Source of the DNA: Hysterium pulicare CBS 123377
Lineage: Eukaryota; Ascomycota; Dothideomycetes; Hysteriales; Hysteriaceae
Assembly (NCBI GenBank): GCA_000467715.1
Contig: AJFK01000913.1
Location: 1 to 64,000, forward strand
Reading direction: 5' to 3'
Length of the DNA stretch: 64,000 nucleotides
Part shown: in pieces, positions 30,865 through 40,406 of the stretch
Numbering within the stretch: position 1 is the stretch's first letter
Layout of the letters: every line of letters begins with the position of its first letter
Translations under genes and position numbers: made by a program
The notes under the pieces: generated by a model
What the model saw: the letters and a program-made list of their open reading frames with translations, nothing else
The model's database searches: none
What the model was told of the DNA's origin: nothing

Positions 30865-32508
30865 ATGACTCCAAACCTTCTCTCCAACCAAACGCCACGT
30901 CCACCTCGCAACACATACAACATGCGACGAGGACGACATACCGTCAGTGATAGCGCTGACGACGGCGACGACGACTACGTAGATGACGAGGTCATCTCGG
31001 ACTCTCAGGATGATTCGCAGCGTGGCAGGGCCAGAGACCGCCTTCTAGGTGGTACGCAGCAGATCATCGAACAACAGCCGCTGGATCTGCCATCGCGCAT
31101 GCGGCCAAAACGTCCTAGCAAGGTGCTCTCGCCCTCTGAGGATCGACCGGAAGCTCGAAGTATTCGACCATTTCGAGCAAGTCACGCGTCGCAAGATGAC
31201 GCGGAAAACGCCGGCACTCAGGGCACCCTCCCTGAGTTCAATCCCAGATCCTCCACTCCAGACGTTGATGATACTTCAGACAAAATATTGGAGAAAATGG
31301 ATCGCTTTGAAGAATTGGGAAGGGCTATACCTCAAGATGGGTTCAAAGCCATGATTGATCTCGCATTCGATATCGAGCGAGAAGATGGTTCGATCATCGT
31401 CGGAGACATGAGCACCGAATCCGACCGGAGAGGGTGGCGTGATAGGTGCTGTTATATATTGTGCAGCATGCATGAGCGCGCCGTACAAGAAATTTGCTGC
31501 GGAAACCTTGCGAAGGCCTATCTGGAGGATGTCTCCCTAAGCCGCACAATCGATTCATTCACATCCCAATCAGCGACCCAACCTTCAATCTACGTCAGAA
31601 TCTTGACTGATGAAGAGGGAAATTCGCCCCCTGTGAGGGTCATACGGTCTCTCATAAACAGCATGAGCCGATATCTAGAACTTCGTTCACCATTAGATAT
31701 GCTCGCAGCCAATTCACTTGATAAAAGAGTGAATCCAGACTGGGACTCGGAATGGTCGCGTAATGGCAGACGACATTTCCTCGAGACATCCTCGGGAGCA
31801 ACTTCGGAAAAAAGACGACAGAACTTTCTGATGTTTGTCCGTGCTCTGGAGAAACGAATCGAAGGACTTGACGACGAAGTGCCGCTCCACCCTCCTCTGC
31901 AGTACTTTGGATTTTCGGTCAATTCGCAGACCAGAACGGCGCAGCATGACTCACACCAGGGCTCAAATCCTATTATGGGCCTTGTAGATGTGATCCTTTC
32001 AATATCAAAGGAGACAAAGCGCTACAAATCTCATGGATACACTATCTGCATGATCGCCGAAGAGGACCACGCCGCCTGTGCAGAAATGTTACTGACCAGA
32101 ATTGGCAACGGATACAGCAGAAATGGCCGAGGCTTCAATCTGGCAAGAGCTGGCTCCAGTAACAACAGCATCAAGAACATAACCCAGGAGGCATGGGATC
32201 AACACCGCAGTTTTGTCATGGATGACACCCCGTGGAAAACAAACATGCAAATAGAGTTCGATCGAGCTGATGCATACATCAGAAGGGTTCTGAAGCAGCG
32301 AAGGGACGCGGCGATAGCTGCACTTCAACAGCGTTCAAAACATACCAGGGAGGCTGCCACTAAGGCTCTCGCTCGCCGACAGGACCTCACTAGTCTTGAA
32401 GAATCAGGCGTACAACTTGACCAGACCATACGGGTCGATGTGGCAAGGGAGTTAACGGACGCAGCCGGACTCAACAAGAAGATGTCTGATTTGATGAAAA
32501 AGCTATAG
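30865..32508 (+). CDS. Orphan protein, 547 residues, no recognised domain
   Basis: Single-exon frame from ATG at 30865; a second ATG 19 codons in (MRRGRHT) is an alternative. The first 140 residues are disordered and acidic (SADDGDDDYVDDEV, then basic proline-rich patches). From about residue 140 the protein looks ordered and helical: DKILEKMDRFEELGRAI, CCYILCSMHERAVQEICCGN, VRVIRSLINSMSRYLEL, FLMFVRALEKRIEGL, ILSISKETKRYKSHGYTICMIAEED. It ends in a charged coiled coil with KKMSDLMKKL. I recognise no family and no catalytic motif. It carries the most convincing 3' hairpin array of the block, followed by the clearest ribozyme-like element. Absence of introns and length support a real gene. Confidence 0.75.
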   Translation: MTPNLLSNQTPRPPRNTYNMRRGRHTVSDSADDGDDDYVDDEVISDSQDDSQRGRARDRLLGGTQQIIEQQPLDLPSRMRPKRPSKVLSPSEDRPEARSIRPFRASHASQDDAENAGTQGTLPEFNPRSSTPDVDDTSDKILEKMDRFEELGRAIPQDGFKAMIDLAFDIEREDGSIIVGDMSTESDRRGWRDRCCYILCSMHERAVQEICCGNLAKAYLEDVSLSRTIDSFTSQSATQPSIYVRILTDEEGNSPPVRVIRSLINSMSRYLELRSPLDMLAANSLDKRVNPDWDSEWSRNGRRHFLETSSGATSEKRRQNFLMFVRALEKRIEGLDDEVPLHPPLQYFGFSVNSQTRTAQHDSHQGSNPIMGLVDVILSISKETKRYKSHGYTICMIAEEDHAACAEMLLTRIGNGYSRNGRGFNLARAGSSNNSIKNITQEAWDQHRSFVMDDTPWKTNMQIEFDRADAYIRRVLKQRRDAAIAALQQRSKHTREAATKALARRQDLTSLEESGVQLDQTIRVDVARELTDAAGLNKKMSDLMKKL

Positions 32509-32518
32509 GCTTTCTTCC

Positions 32519-32757
32519 ATGAAAGTCGCTGATTTCGATGATGCGATCGAACTCGATCGTAAAACATCTTCAAGGCTTCATCATGAAAGTCGCTGATTTC
32601 GATGATGCGATCGAACTCGATCGTAAAACATCGTCAAGGCTTCATCATGAACTTATTTTATTACCTACAATCGAATCTGATTGTAGAATACCAAACCACA
32701 ATCGAATCTGATTGTGGAATATAGGTTCTTCCTTTGCCCCGATCGAATCTGATCGGG
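32519..32757 (+). repeat. Hairpin array H3 with covarying stems
   Basis: Begins 11 bp after the stop. Two 64-bp direct repeats (from 32519 and 32583) each hold GCGATC/GATCGT around GAACTC. Three more hairpins with the constant loop GAATCT follow: CTACAATC/GATTGTAG (32665-32686), CCACAATC/GATTGTGG (32696-32717) and CCCGATC/GATCGGG (32738-32757). Stem positions change in pairs (T-A to C-G, A-T to G-C, A-T to C-G) while the loop stays fixed. This is direct evidence for selection on base pairing. Confidence 0.9.
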
Positions 32758-32760
32758 AAA

Positions 32761-32842
32761 ACTCCAGCGTGGCTTGCACCTCAACGTGGTGCTGGGGTCT
32801 AGTAATCACCTCTTTAGGAGGTGATGAAGCTAAGACAAGCCC
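32761..32842 (+). ncRNA. HDV-like ribozyme candidate, copy 3 (clearest)
   Basis: P1 is ACTCCAGC (32761-32768) with GCTGGGGT (32791-32798). P2 is GGCTTG (32771-32776) with CAAGCC (32836-32841). P3 is CACC/GGTG (32777-32780, 32788-32791) with the 7-nt loop TCAACGT. P4 is a perfect 8-bp stem ATCACCTC/GAGGTGAT (32805-32825) with loop TTTAG. The P4-P2 joining strand is GAAGCTAAGA (32826-32835). This is the double-pseudoknot order of HDV-like ribozymes, with an HDV-like catalytic strand. P1 starts 4 nt after the last hairpin of array H3, in the sense direction of the gene at 30865-32508. The first P1 base is A rather than the usual G, which leaves cleavage activity open. Confidence 0.72.
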
Positions 32843-34306
32843 TTCCCATCCCCAGTTCATACTTGATTGGCTCTAACAATTCTGACTTATAGGTCGCTCT
32901 ATCAAACACCCCCACCGAACGACGAGAACGAAGAGCGTTCAACTCGAAGCAACATGCCGCATCTCCAGAATCCATGAGATCGCCTCACGATATCGCGACA
33001 CCTGACATGGTAGGTTGGATTTCTCGCCCATATCAAAGCCTCTCACATTCATCTTGCTGAGCGACAAAGGCGACAAGCAACCTCTGTACGTCGCCAATCG
33101 ATTCATCTCTCTGCTACCAAGCTTCTCCCGCCTCAACGATGAGCCACGATTGACGCAGCAGTGAAGAATACCGGTCCATTCGCTTGGAGGGCAATACTTG
33201 TTCAGCGAAATCGCTTTGGTCGCTGGAAAGGAGCAGCTTGTTGGGTCGAAGGCAGCAAGATACAGGGAAGGGACAGCGAAGCTGGGATAACCCTCAATGG
33301 TAAATTAAGATTAGATGTAGGATATACCAGGAGAATAAGGATTGATGAAGACATTGCGTAGTTTCCTACGGGAACTGGTGACTACATGAAGAGACCGTGC
33401 TCGCTTCCTTTTTGTTGATCGTAAAATGGTCAATGGGCGGTTCTCGTAAACCGCATTTTATATTCGCAAATATTCCGTCATGGTCATTCACTATGGGAAG
33501 GAACTCACTGCCCCTTCGTAATGGGGAAGGTCTACGGGATTCTATTGCACATCCCCGGTGAATCCCCCAATGCCAAGACTTGCCTTGGTAACCTTTGTCT
33601 CGCCTCGCCCTCGCTCTCTTCCCAACCACAACATTCCATATCGCTTCCTCGCAATCCTTGTGAGATTGTGGGCAAGCAAAGCGGTACGCGACAGCACATC
33701 CTTCATCATTGAAGGCACCAACAGAAAGTTCTGCGGGAAATAATCCTGATTTGGTCAATGAAAATGAGGACATTCCTGCTCTCAGTGGCTTCCCAGAGCA
33801 AGATCCACAAGGATGGCGTAAATCATCCGAGGATATGATGAGTCGTTGAACACCAGGGGACGGAAGCAGGACGAAGACTTAGTGAATCTCCTCAAGGACC
33901 CTGAAAACGTCTCGAGTGGTTTCATAGGCATGGCACTTCGCGCGAACAAGTACGATCTAGAGTCGAAGAAAACCCTATCGGCTAAGGTCGTTCCTAAGGA
34001 AGGGTAGCCCGCCTTTAGCATCTTCAACAACAGGATATAAAAAATTTAGAAGTTAACTCCTACTTTGTGTTTCCAAACTCTGATAGTGATGTTCGCGATT
34101 GTTCGACGTTGGATAAATAAATCATCTGCTGCACAAGGACTGCCACTTTGCCCGCTGGATTGAGGTTTCGCGATCCCCGTGATTTTCGCCACGCGACGGC
34201 TGGCCTCACGCCCACGCGCTTCGGCGCCCGGACGCCGAAGCTCCGGCCACTTAATTGAAGCGGCTTTGAATTTTTACTCCTACCTCTACACTTCATCGCT
34301 AACACA
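32843..34306. other. Spacer with probable eroded coding sequence and a 5' leader hairpin
   Basis: About 1.5 kb without an intact gene. On the plus strand, 33727-33846 reads GNNPDLVNENEDIPALSGFP and on to a stop. From about 33830 another frame reads RGRKQDEDLVNLLKDPENV up to KVVPKEG and a stop at 34007. These look like pieces of one former gene. An overlapping minus-strand frame (33366-33773) is not convincing. A GC-rich hairpin, GCTTCGGCG/CGCCGAAGC (34218-34241), lies 65 bp before the next start codon. Confidence 0.4.
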
Positions 34307-35473
34307 ATGGATAGATCACAGGACTCTCCATCCAAGGATGAAACCGTCGAGGATGCCTCTGACGCCCGAAAAACTGAGCCGTGGACGTCCATATTCAATC
34401 GCAACTCTGCGTTGGACGCTGGCAGAAAGTTCCTGTCAGACAAGCCAAAGCAAGAGATACGTCAACCGCTGCCTAATCCTAAGGTAGCGAATGCGACAGA
34501 ACTGAACGCGGCCGTTGAACGAATCGGACCCCGTAGAGCTCCAGGACACACCAGCCAGGATCTTAAGGAAAAGACTGAAAAGCAGCGTAAAGAAACGAAT
34601 GCTTATATTCAGACTTTCCAGGATACTAAACAAGAACTTGCTAAATCTAAACAAGAAACTGTTATAGCTAAGCAAGAAATTGCTAGATTAACTGAATTGC
34701 ACACAGGTAGATTAGAATCCCCCGAACGCGGGCCTTTCACGCAATCACCACGAATCGGACGACCGTCCGATACGCGCCGCGACACAATGTCCCGTCAAAA
34801 CAGCAGTCCCTTGACTGATCTGTTCGCCTTGGACACCGGCTTCGACGACGAGGACGAGGATACAGAACCTCTGCATCAGAATCAAATACCTCGAAGAAGC
34901 GTTGATCCCTTCACACTCAACCCAACACAGGGTCCTCTCGGAACTAATCGAGAGGAAGACACTCAGCTTGCAGACAATGCGAGCACTCCGGCCCGTCGAC
35001 GAGGTCGACCACCAAAGCCGAAGAAGAAAGTAGAAGAACCCTCCGAGCCTATACCAATCGCTGTCCGCTCACAGGATGGAGGTTCCTGGGAAACAATCGA
35101 TAACCTGAACCCAGGAGCAGCGAAGGTATTGATCGAAAACAACGAGAACATGGCTGAGAATAAACTATATTTTCAGAGATACACGTCAGTACTCAAGTCT
35201 GCAGCTCAGGAGGTACACCACCAGCAGCCTGTATGCGTTCAATGCTTGGTTATTGGGAGATCGAGCGGAAGCAGCCGAAACCGCTGCAAATGGGAGACCG
35301 GCCAGGATCGTGCCTGTGCAGCATGTTGCAGAGCACTGCCACCAAGACCTTGCGGTAGATTCATCGAGCACAACGGTGAAATAACTATTGGTTATCTACC
35401 TCTTCCAGAAAAAGAACGAGGAAGCGGTCAACTCCAATGGAAAGACAAGCGGTACTGGGTCATTGATAAGTGA
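34307..35473 (+). CDS. AT-hook and cysteine-cluster protein, putative DNA-binding
   Basis: Single-exon frame of 388 codons. Residues about 85-132 form a short Lys/Glu/Gln-rich coiled coil (EKTEKQRKETNAYIQTFQ, KQELAKSKQE). Near residue 227 is a textbook AT-hook, RRRGRPPKPKKK, which binds the minor gro groove of AT-rich DNA in known proteins. From Cys310 comes a cysteine cluster, VCVQC, NRCKW, RACAACC and PRPCGRF, which could bind zinc. It differs in spacing from the zinc-knuckle of the two RGG proteins but has the same C-x2-C start. The Cys cluster resembles regions found in other fungal proteins of unknown function. DNA binding is inferred from the AT-hook. Its stop lies at the edge of a 108-bp hairpin repeat array. 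Confidence 0.75.
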   Translation: MDRSQDSPSKDETVEDASDARKTEPWTSIFNRNSALDAGRKFLSDKPKQEIRQPLPNPKVANATELNAAVERIGPRRAPGHTSQDLKEKTEKQRKETNAYIQTFQDTKQELAKSKQETVIAKQEIARLTELHTGRLESPERGPFTQSPRIGRPSDTRRDTMSRQNSSPLTDLFALDTGFDDEDEDTEPLHQNQIPRRSVDPFTLNPTQGPLGTNREEDTQLADNASTPARRRGRPPKPKKKVEEPSEPIPIAVRSQDGGSWETIDNLNPGAAKVLIENNENMAENKLYFQRYTSVLKSAAQEVHHQQPVCVQCLVIGRSSGSSRNRCKWETGQDRACAACCRALPPRPCGRFIEHNGEITIGYLPLPEKERGSGQLQWKDKRYWVIDK

Positions 35474-35692
35474 ACCTATTGAACAAGCTCTTGGGAATTT
35501 CACGCAAGACCATGAGAATCGTCATGGAAACCTTCAGCTCATCAATGCCAGAAAACTGCTATCCATGAGAACCATCAGTGAACCTATTGAACAAGCTCTT
35601 GGGAATTTCACGCAAGACCATGAGAATCGTCATGGAAACCCTCAGATCATCAATGCCAGAAAACCGCCACCCATGAGAACCATCATGGAAAT
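35465..35692 (+). repeat. Hairpin array H4: two 108-bp repeats
   Basis: Two direct repeats of 108 bp, the first overlapping the stop codon of the AT-hook gene. Each contains CCATGA/TCATGG around GAATCG (35510-35527 and 35618-35635). A third hairpin at 35671-35688 has the same stem with loop GAACCA. GTGAA and TTCAC flank an inner CAAG/CTTG pairing in each repeat. The array ends at a run of T residues at 35696. No ribozyme-like element was found after this gene. Confidence 0.75.
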
Positions 35693-35981
35693 ACCTTTTT
35701 TCTCTGTTCGACAATTAGATATTTAGATTTCGCTAAATAAAATCTATTCCCGTCGTGTTTCTGTGCTTCGTGTTGGCAATTCATACTGTGATGAGTTTTT
35801 CTTCCTTCACCAGACGCTCCAGGTGGCCGACTTGCTTTTACCTACACCGATCTAGTAGGTCTAGGCGAATCTAACATATTTGAATTTCCGTGATCATGAA
35901 TTTAGCAAGTGACATCACAGTTTCACGCTTATATATACGCAAGTCGATACTTCAGACTGAAAAAAATTTATTTGCTAGCTA

Positions 35982-36460
35982 CTACGATTCCGGAAGAGCT
36001 TGCCATTTCTTGGCCTTTCTCTTTCGTCGTTTTTCTTTACCGGCAGCAGGTTCGCCAACCGGGTTTGCCTCAGGCTGCTCTGCAGACTTTTCTGCAGTAG
36101 TGTTCGTCTGGGGCGAAGGGGGGAGTGGCGGGAGGTATGATTCCTGTTGAATCTTATTGCCAGTGAGATTCAACACTTGTGCTTTTACTGTGATGTTTCT
36201 CACAGCCTCGGACGGGCCTAGTTTTGGCTGAAATGGTGCTTTCAGTCCAGGTTGCTGAGCTTGAGGTGCTTTTTGACCCGCAGCCGTCCGTGGCCCGAAC
36301 AGATCTGTTGCGGGAGTTTGACCAGCCCAGCGATTTGTTGGTATTGGGGCATCCGTATACCACAGTGGCACGATCTCTATCTGGGATCGAGGCCTAGGTA
36401 CCGTTATCTCAGTGCGATCCACGAGATATCGAGGTCGGCCTTTGTGTCCTGAATCAGAAT
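35982..36460 (-). pseudogene. Remnant gene or 3' exon of an unknown protein
   Basis: An open frame on the minus strand ends at 35982 and encodes at least 146 residues in frame from 36422, where the track-like start is GTG, not ATG. Upstream the frame continues as DKHPPNHSDSGHKGRPRYLVDR and then runs into AT-rich sequence with no ATG. Composition is Pro/Ala-rich with a basic tail (KEKRRKRKAKKWQ). This may be the last exon of a gene whose first exon I could not find, or a 5'-truncated remnant. It resembles no family I can name. It marks the right edge of the accessory block. Confidence 0.45.
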
Positions 36461-38426
36461 GATTTGGTGGATGTTTATCCCCCTTGAAATTACTTTACTT
36501 ACACTTATTAATACAATAATATAATTATAATATCTTCGAAGCCTATGAATTTATGCATTATGTAGGTTTATAATCTTTTAAAGTACTAATTCGTTTACTT
36601 GGTTTCTAGGAAATAACTTTGGTCCAAATTCTTATAATAGTTAAGCTCTACAGGGCATAATTCATAACTATATCCTTAACAAATCTGTTAGTATTAGTAC
36701 TTTTTCAACTACGAAACGAGATGGTCGAGCAGATGCAGACTTTTCTAGGTTTTGAGCACTTGCGAGACAGCGATGATGTAATAATACGAAACTCGAAATA
36801 TCAAGGACCGTGAAGCTAGTTGCAACGGAGGATCGTGAGGAAGTACTACACAAGGAATGGATGCAGCGCTTAAATCAGGGTCGAAACTTCCTGAACATTG
36901 GTCGGCTTGGCAATACACGCAGGTTTGATCTCATTCTCGAAAGCGTTGAAGTATGAGCCGTTGCTATTGCTCATTGCTCGGAAGTAAGATTCTACCGGGG
37001 AGGACCTTGATTAGGGTATTTCGCATATTAAAGCTAGATGAAGGAGTAATAGTTCTTGAAGTTCAATAACCTTGGGAAGCGATAGCGGCAACAACTTTTA
37101 GGTTGAAGAAGTGCTGTGGAGATACTTGCAGAGTGATGTGGGGTAGGCACAGCCGGTGCAGGAGATGTATGTCACCGGCCTCAGACTTCTCAGCTTAATC
37201 TATATTCCCATTCTAAGTTCTAGCAAAAGAACCATCCTCATCTCAATCCCAGGTTTAGGATTTCGGCGCCATTGCATCTTTTCATCCTAAAAACTCGTGA
37301 AATGGGTTTTCCAATTCATCAATGGCAGTTTTTCATGAATATCAAGAGAACTCCAGAATCATAGCAGGTTTTTGCATCTCTCGTCATGATATACATGCAT
37401 TTCGGCGGACAGCGAAAGCTTTTCTGAGTAATCAGAAACTGCTTTTCTCTTACCCGCTATTCCGCTTGGGAGTGTTTTAGCTTTTAATATCAAAGTGTTG
37501 CGCTCTTGGCCGTATCCACTGGCTAAGGACAACATCCCAGTAAGCCTCCGGAGCCGTAGTAAAAGGTGGGTTTTGCCTACATCTGCCATGGCGAACTCCA
37601 CTCCAATATGTTAGCAAATATCGTATATAGTCTATAGGCAGTAACGTACAGTCTCGAAGTCGGGTGAAAAGGCGGAATATCATATAAGCTGCGAGTGATG
37701 GCAAAACAATATATATGGCCGTCTTGTGACAGCATTCCGACGTCGACGAGTCGAAGGAACCAAGGATTGCGTTAAGATACGGGACTAATGATTCAAATCT
37801 ATTAGCGTAACGACTTGTATCAAGAATTAGAACACTTGCTGTACTGGCTGCCGAACATACTGAGAGTAGTGAGAAGAGAGATTATGAATGAGACGCGGGG
37901 GAAAAGAATGTGGGTCGGTTTGGTAGCGGTCTGAAGTCTTTTAGAGTCTTAATGGCCGGCACAGAGCAGGGATAGTTGATTAACTACCAAAGAGAGACTG
38001 ACACGGTTGATATCCAGAGACTCGGAACATCCAATAGGAATTCGATTATTAGTTCTCTGATGCACGATGTACAATTGCGAACACATATGACGTTTTTGTC
38101 CCACTTCTTTGGTATAGTAGTGCTCACGATCGCGTTGAAATGCTTTTTATGAAGGAATTCCCAAGTTTTTGATAAGGCTATATATCGACATGATGTAAGA
38201 TTATGACGAGCTAGCTTTCCTTGCCTTTAGATTTATATACGCCCAACAGATGATGGTCTCAAACATGACAAAAACGAACTCTCAGCAGATAATTAGGTAA
38301 TGCAGATAAAGCGTACTGTTTCGGAGTCTTGGCCTAACAAGCATTTTCCTGTCTATTGCCAGAGCAATGATTAACTGTTTATGAACACTTTATGATCCAC
38401 ATTGAAGCGTGTCATTCTAAGTTATT
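36461..38426. other. AT-rich spacer between the accessory block and the metabolic cluster
   Basis: About 2 kb. The left part (36480-36680) is strongly AT-rich. A minus-strand stretch around 37360-37700 gives hydrophobic-looking short frames (LPSLAAYMIFRLFTRLRD, then GVEFAMADVGKTHLLLRLRR-like text in two frames) that could be a decayed membrane-protein gene, but I cannot name it. No intact gene. Confidence 0.45.
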
Positions 38427-40406
38427 TCATTCAATATCCCGAGATTGCTTTCTCTCCTTGAGCAAGATTCGCGTGGATTCGTAGGGCATCGTAAATGTCT
38501 CCCATGACCAAACCTTTTTGGCATTTTTATCCTCAAAACAGAAATCGTACTTTGACACAAGATGCGCAATTACCATTTTCATGATGAGAGAAGCATGGAA
38601 ACGACCGGGGCTGTAGTAGACTTGATAAGTATGAGAGTGAAAGGGAGTTGAAAGTGATTAGTAGCTTACCATGCCAGAGACCCGTAACCCCAAACGGGAT
38701 ACTTTTCAGAGACATCTGTAAACTTACTTCCTTGCATAGTCGACTGAGGGTTGGTGAACCGTCGTGCATCGAATTCGTATGGGGCGGGATAGTCTTTCTC
38801 ATCATGCATGAGATCATATGACGAGACGCATACAGTCGCACCGGCGGGAATGGACGGTGAGCCACCGGAGAAAGTAAATTCGTTCAATGCTTTCCTCCTA
38901 ATTGCGACTAGAAGCCTGTCAGCTCTTGAGGTAGCAAGACTAAGCCACTGTTCGACGCTTACGGGTGTCCAGTGGATGCAGTCTTATTGTTTCCTTTATG
39001 AAGCTGTCCAGCAACGGAAAACTCTGCAAGCGCTTATAGTCTAAGGCTTCGAGATTACCAATCTCATCCCGTAAGATAGATTGCCATTCCGGACGAGTAC
39101 ACAGCTGGAGAATGACAAAATGTAGATTCATCCACGGCTGGTGCGATGCTGCGAACCAAATTCCAAGGAGAGACTGCGACAAGAGATGTGGAGTCCAGTA
39201 GTCACTTCCTTGTGCTAGTTGTGTCATGTTGTAAGCCATCGTAATCTGCAAGGCATAATCAGCGGTTGGCCAATGCATACGCTTCAAGATTTCTCACCTG
39301 TTTTAGGTGCTCTGGTTCATTCCATTCTTCTCTGTTCGGCCCCATTATCTCCATCAGTCGGGCCAGTATTAAGTGCATAGCTTGGCCTCGGTGCGTTATG
39401 ATACCGTGAATGAAACTGTTTAGTTTTTATGTCAATGACGTTGGAATTTACACTTCGTTACTTGGCTAGGGGGGTAGGAACATACGAAGACATAAAGGAG
39501 GGCGTAATTTGTAAAGCTGCCATGCAAGAAACCATTTCACGTGGATAGCGAAGTAATGCATCTGCGAAGTCTGGATCCGATGCTGTTGCTAATCAGAAAT
39601 GGCAGTAACATCTTACACGGAGTGCATACAAAGGTTTTCGCCAAAGAAAATCAGACTCATTAGCCTTGAGGCAAGAACTCTGACAGTCTTTGCAACTGGT
39701 ATAGAAACAACACCTACATAGACAATATTAGTACATATCAACGATCTCCTTGTAGAGAAGTGATTCTATTTAGAGACATACCCTGAGCGAGCTTTCCTTG
39801 TTGAAGTTCCGCACTGAAAGCCTTCTCCAACCTTATTGCTAAGAAGGGGAATAGGTTGGGCAAATTGCTAAGACCGTTGACCTGAATAACACGACCCGAA
39901 AGGCGAGCGCGCGCAGCAGCCGTATCATGGTGTTTATACTTGTCTAATGTATTTTTGAAACTAAACATCTTTGGTTGTCAACAAATGCGTCCATTAAAAA
40001 CATATGGGAGAGTAGTACATCAGCGTAGGCAGCCCGTTGTGACAGTGATGAAGCCTCGCTCAGCTCGGCAATTTGATTTTTCGTGGACACAATGAAGACC
40101 GGTACGGAAGACTTCCATGGCTTGTAAAATTTTGCGGACCTCTAAAATTACGATGTGTCAGCTCATGGAGCCATGGATCAATGATGGTGAAGTACAAAAT
40201 CTTGGATGATGAGGAAGAGTGCTGCGCAGAAGCTGTAGATAGTCGCCTGCGGTTGCCGCATGATGCCCTGTTCGCTGGTTAATCATCTGATGCTAAGTCT
40301 TCCAGAAGCATATAGCCAATAGACGCACCCGAAGCAGGATATGGAAACCCATAAAAGCTACCAGGGCAACAACAACCCATAGTGCTGAAGAATAGACGAA
40401 TTCCAT
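38427..40406 (-). CDS. Cytochrome P450 monooxygenase 1, multi-exon
   Basis: Heme-thiolate monooxygenase, probably a tailoring enzyme of the adjacent cluster. The N-terminal exon from ATG 40406 is a membrane anchor (ALWVVVALVAFMGFHILL). Later exons contain FYKPWKSSVPVFIVSTKNQI (about 40145-40026), MFSFKNTLDKYKHHD, an I-helix-like LGIWFAASHQPWMNL, the ExxR motif in KETIRLHP (about 39000) and a PERF-like FDARRF. The heme loop is split by an intron: the sequence GYGSLA joins across it to CPGRFHASL, restoring the cysteine. Without that intron the frame shows only SPGRF. The C-terminus is TMPYESTRILLKERKQSRDIE. Joins such as HPLDT/LAIRRKALNEF were resolved by phase, but the exons between 40340 and 40145 remain uncertain. 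The sequence resembles CYP68-type fungal P450s; that subfamily call is tentative. Confidence 0.85.

Noticed and set aside
33366-33773. 135-codon minus-strand frame
   Set aside because: Overlaps the better-looking plus-strand coding remnants and shows no domain.
22994-36460. Block as a Starship or other known giant transposon
   Set aside because: No DUF3435-type tyrosine recombinase, transposase, reverse transcriptase or clear terminal repeats were seen.
37359-37704. Possible membrane-protein remnant on the minus strand
   Set aside because: Only short hydrophobic pieces in different frames; I could not link them to a family.
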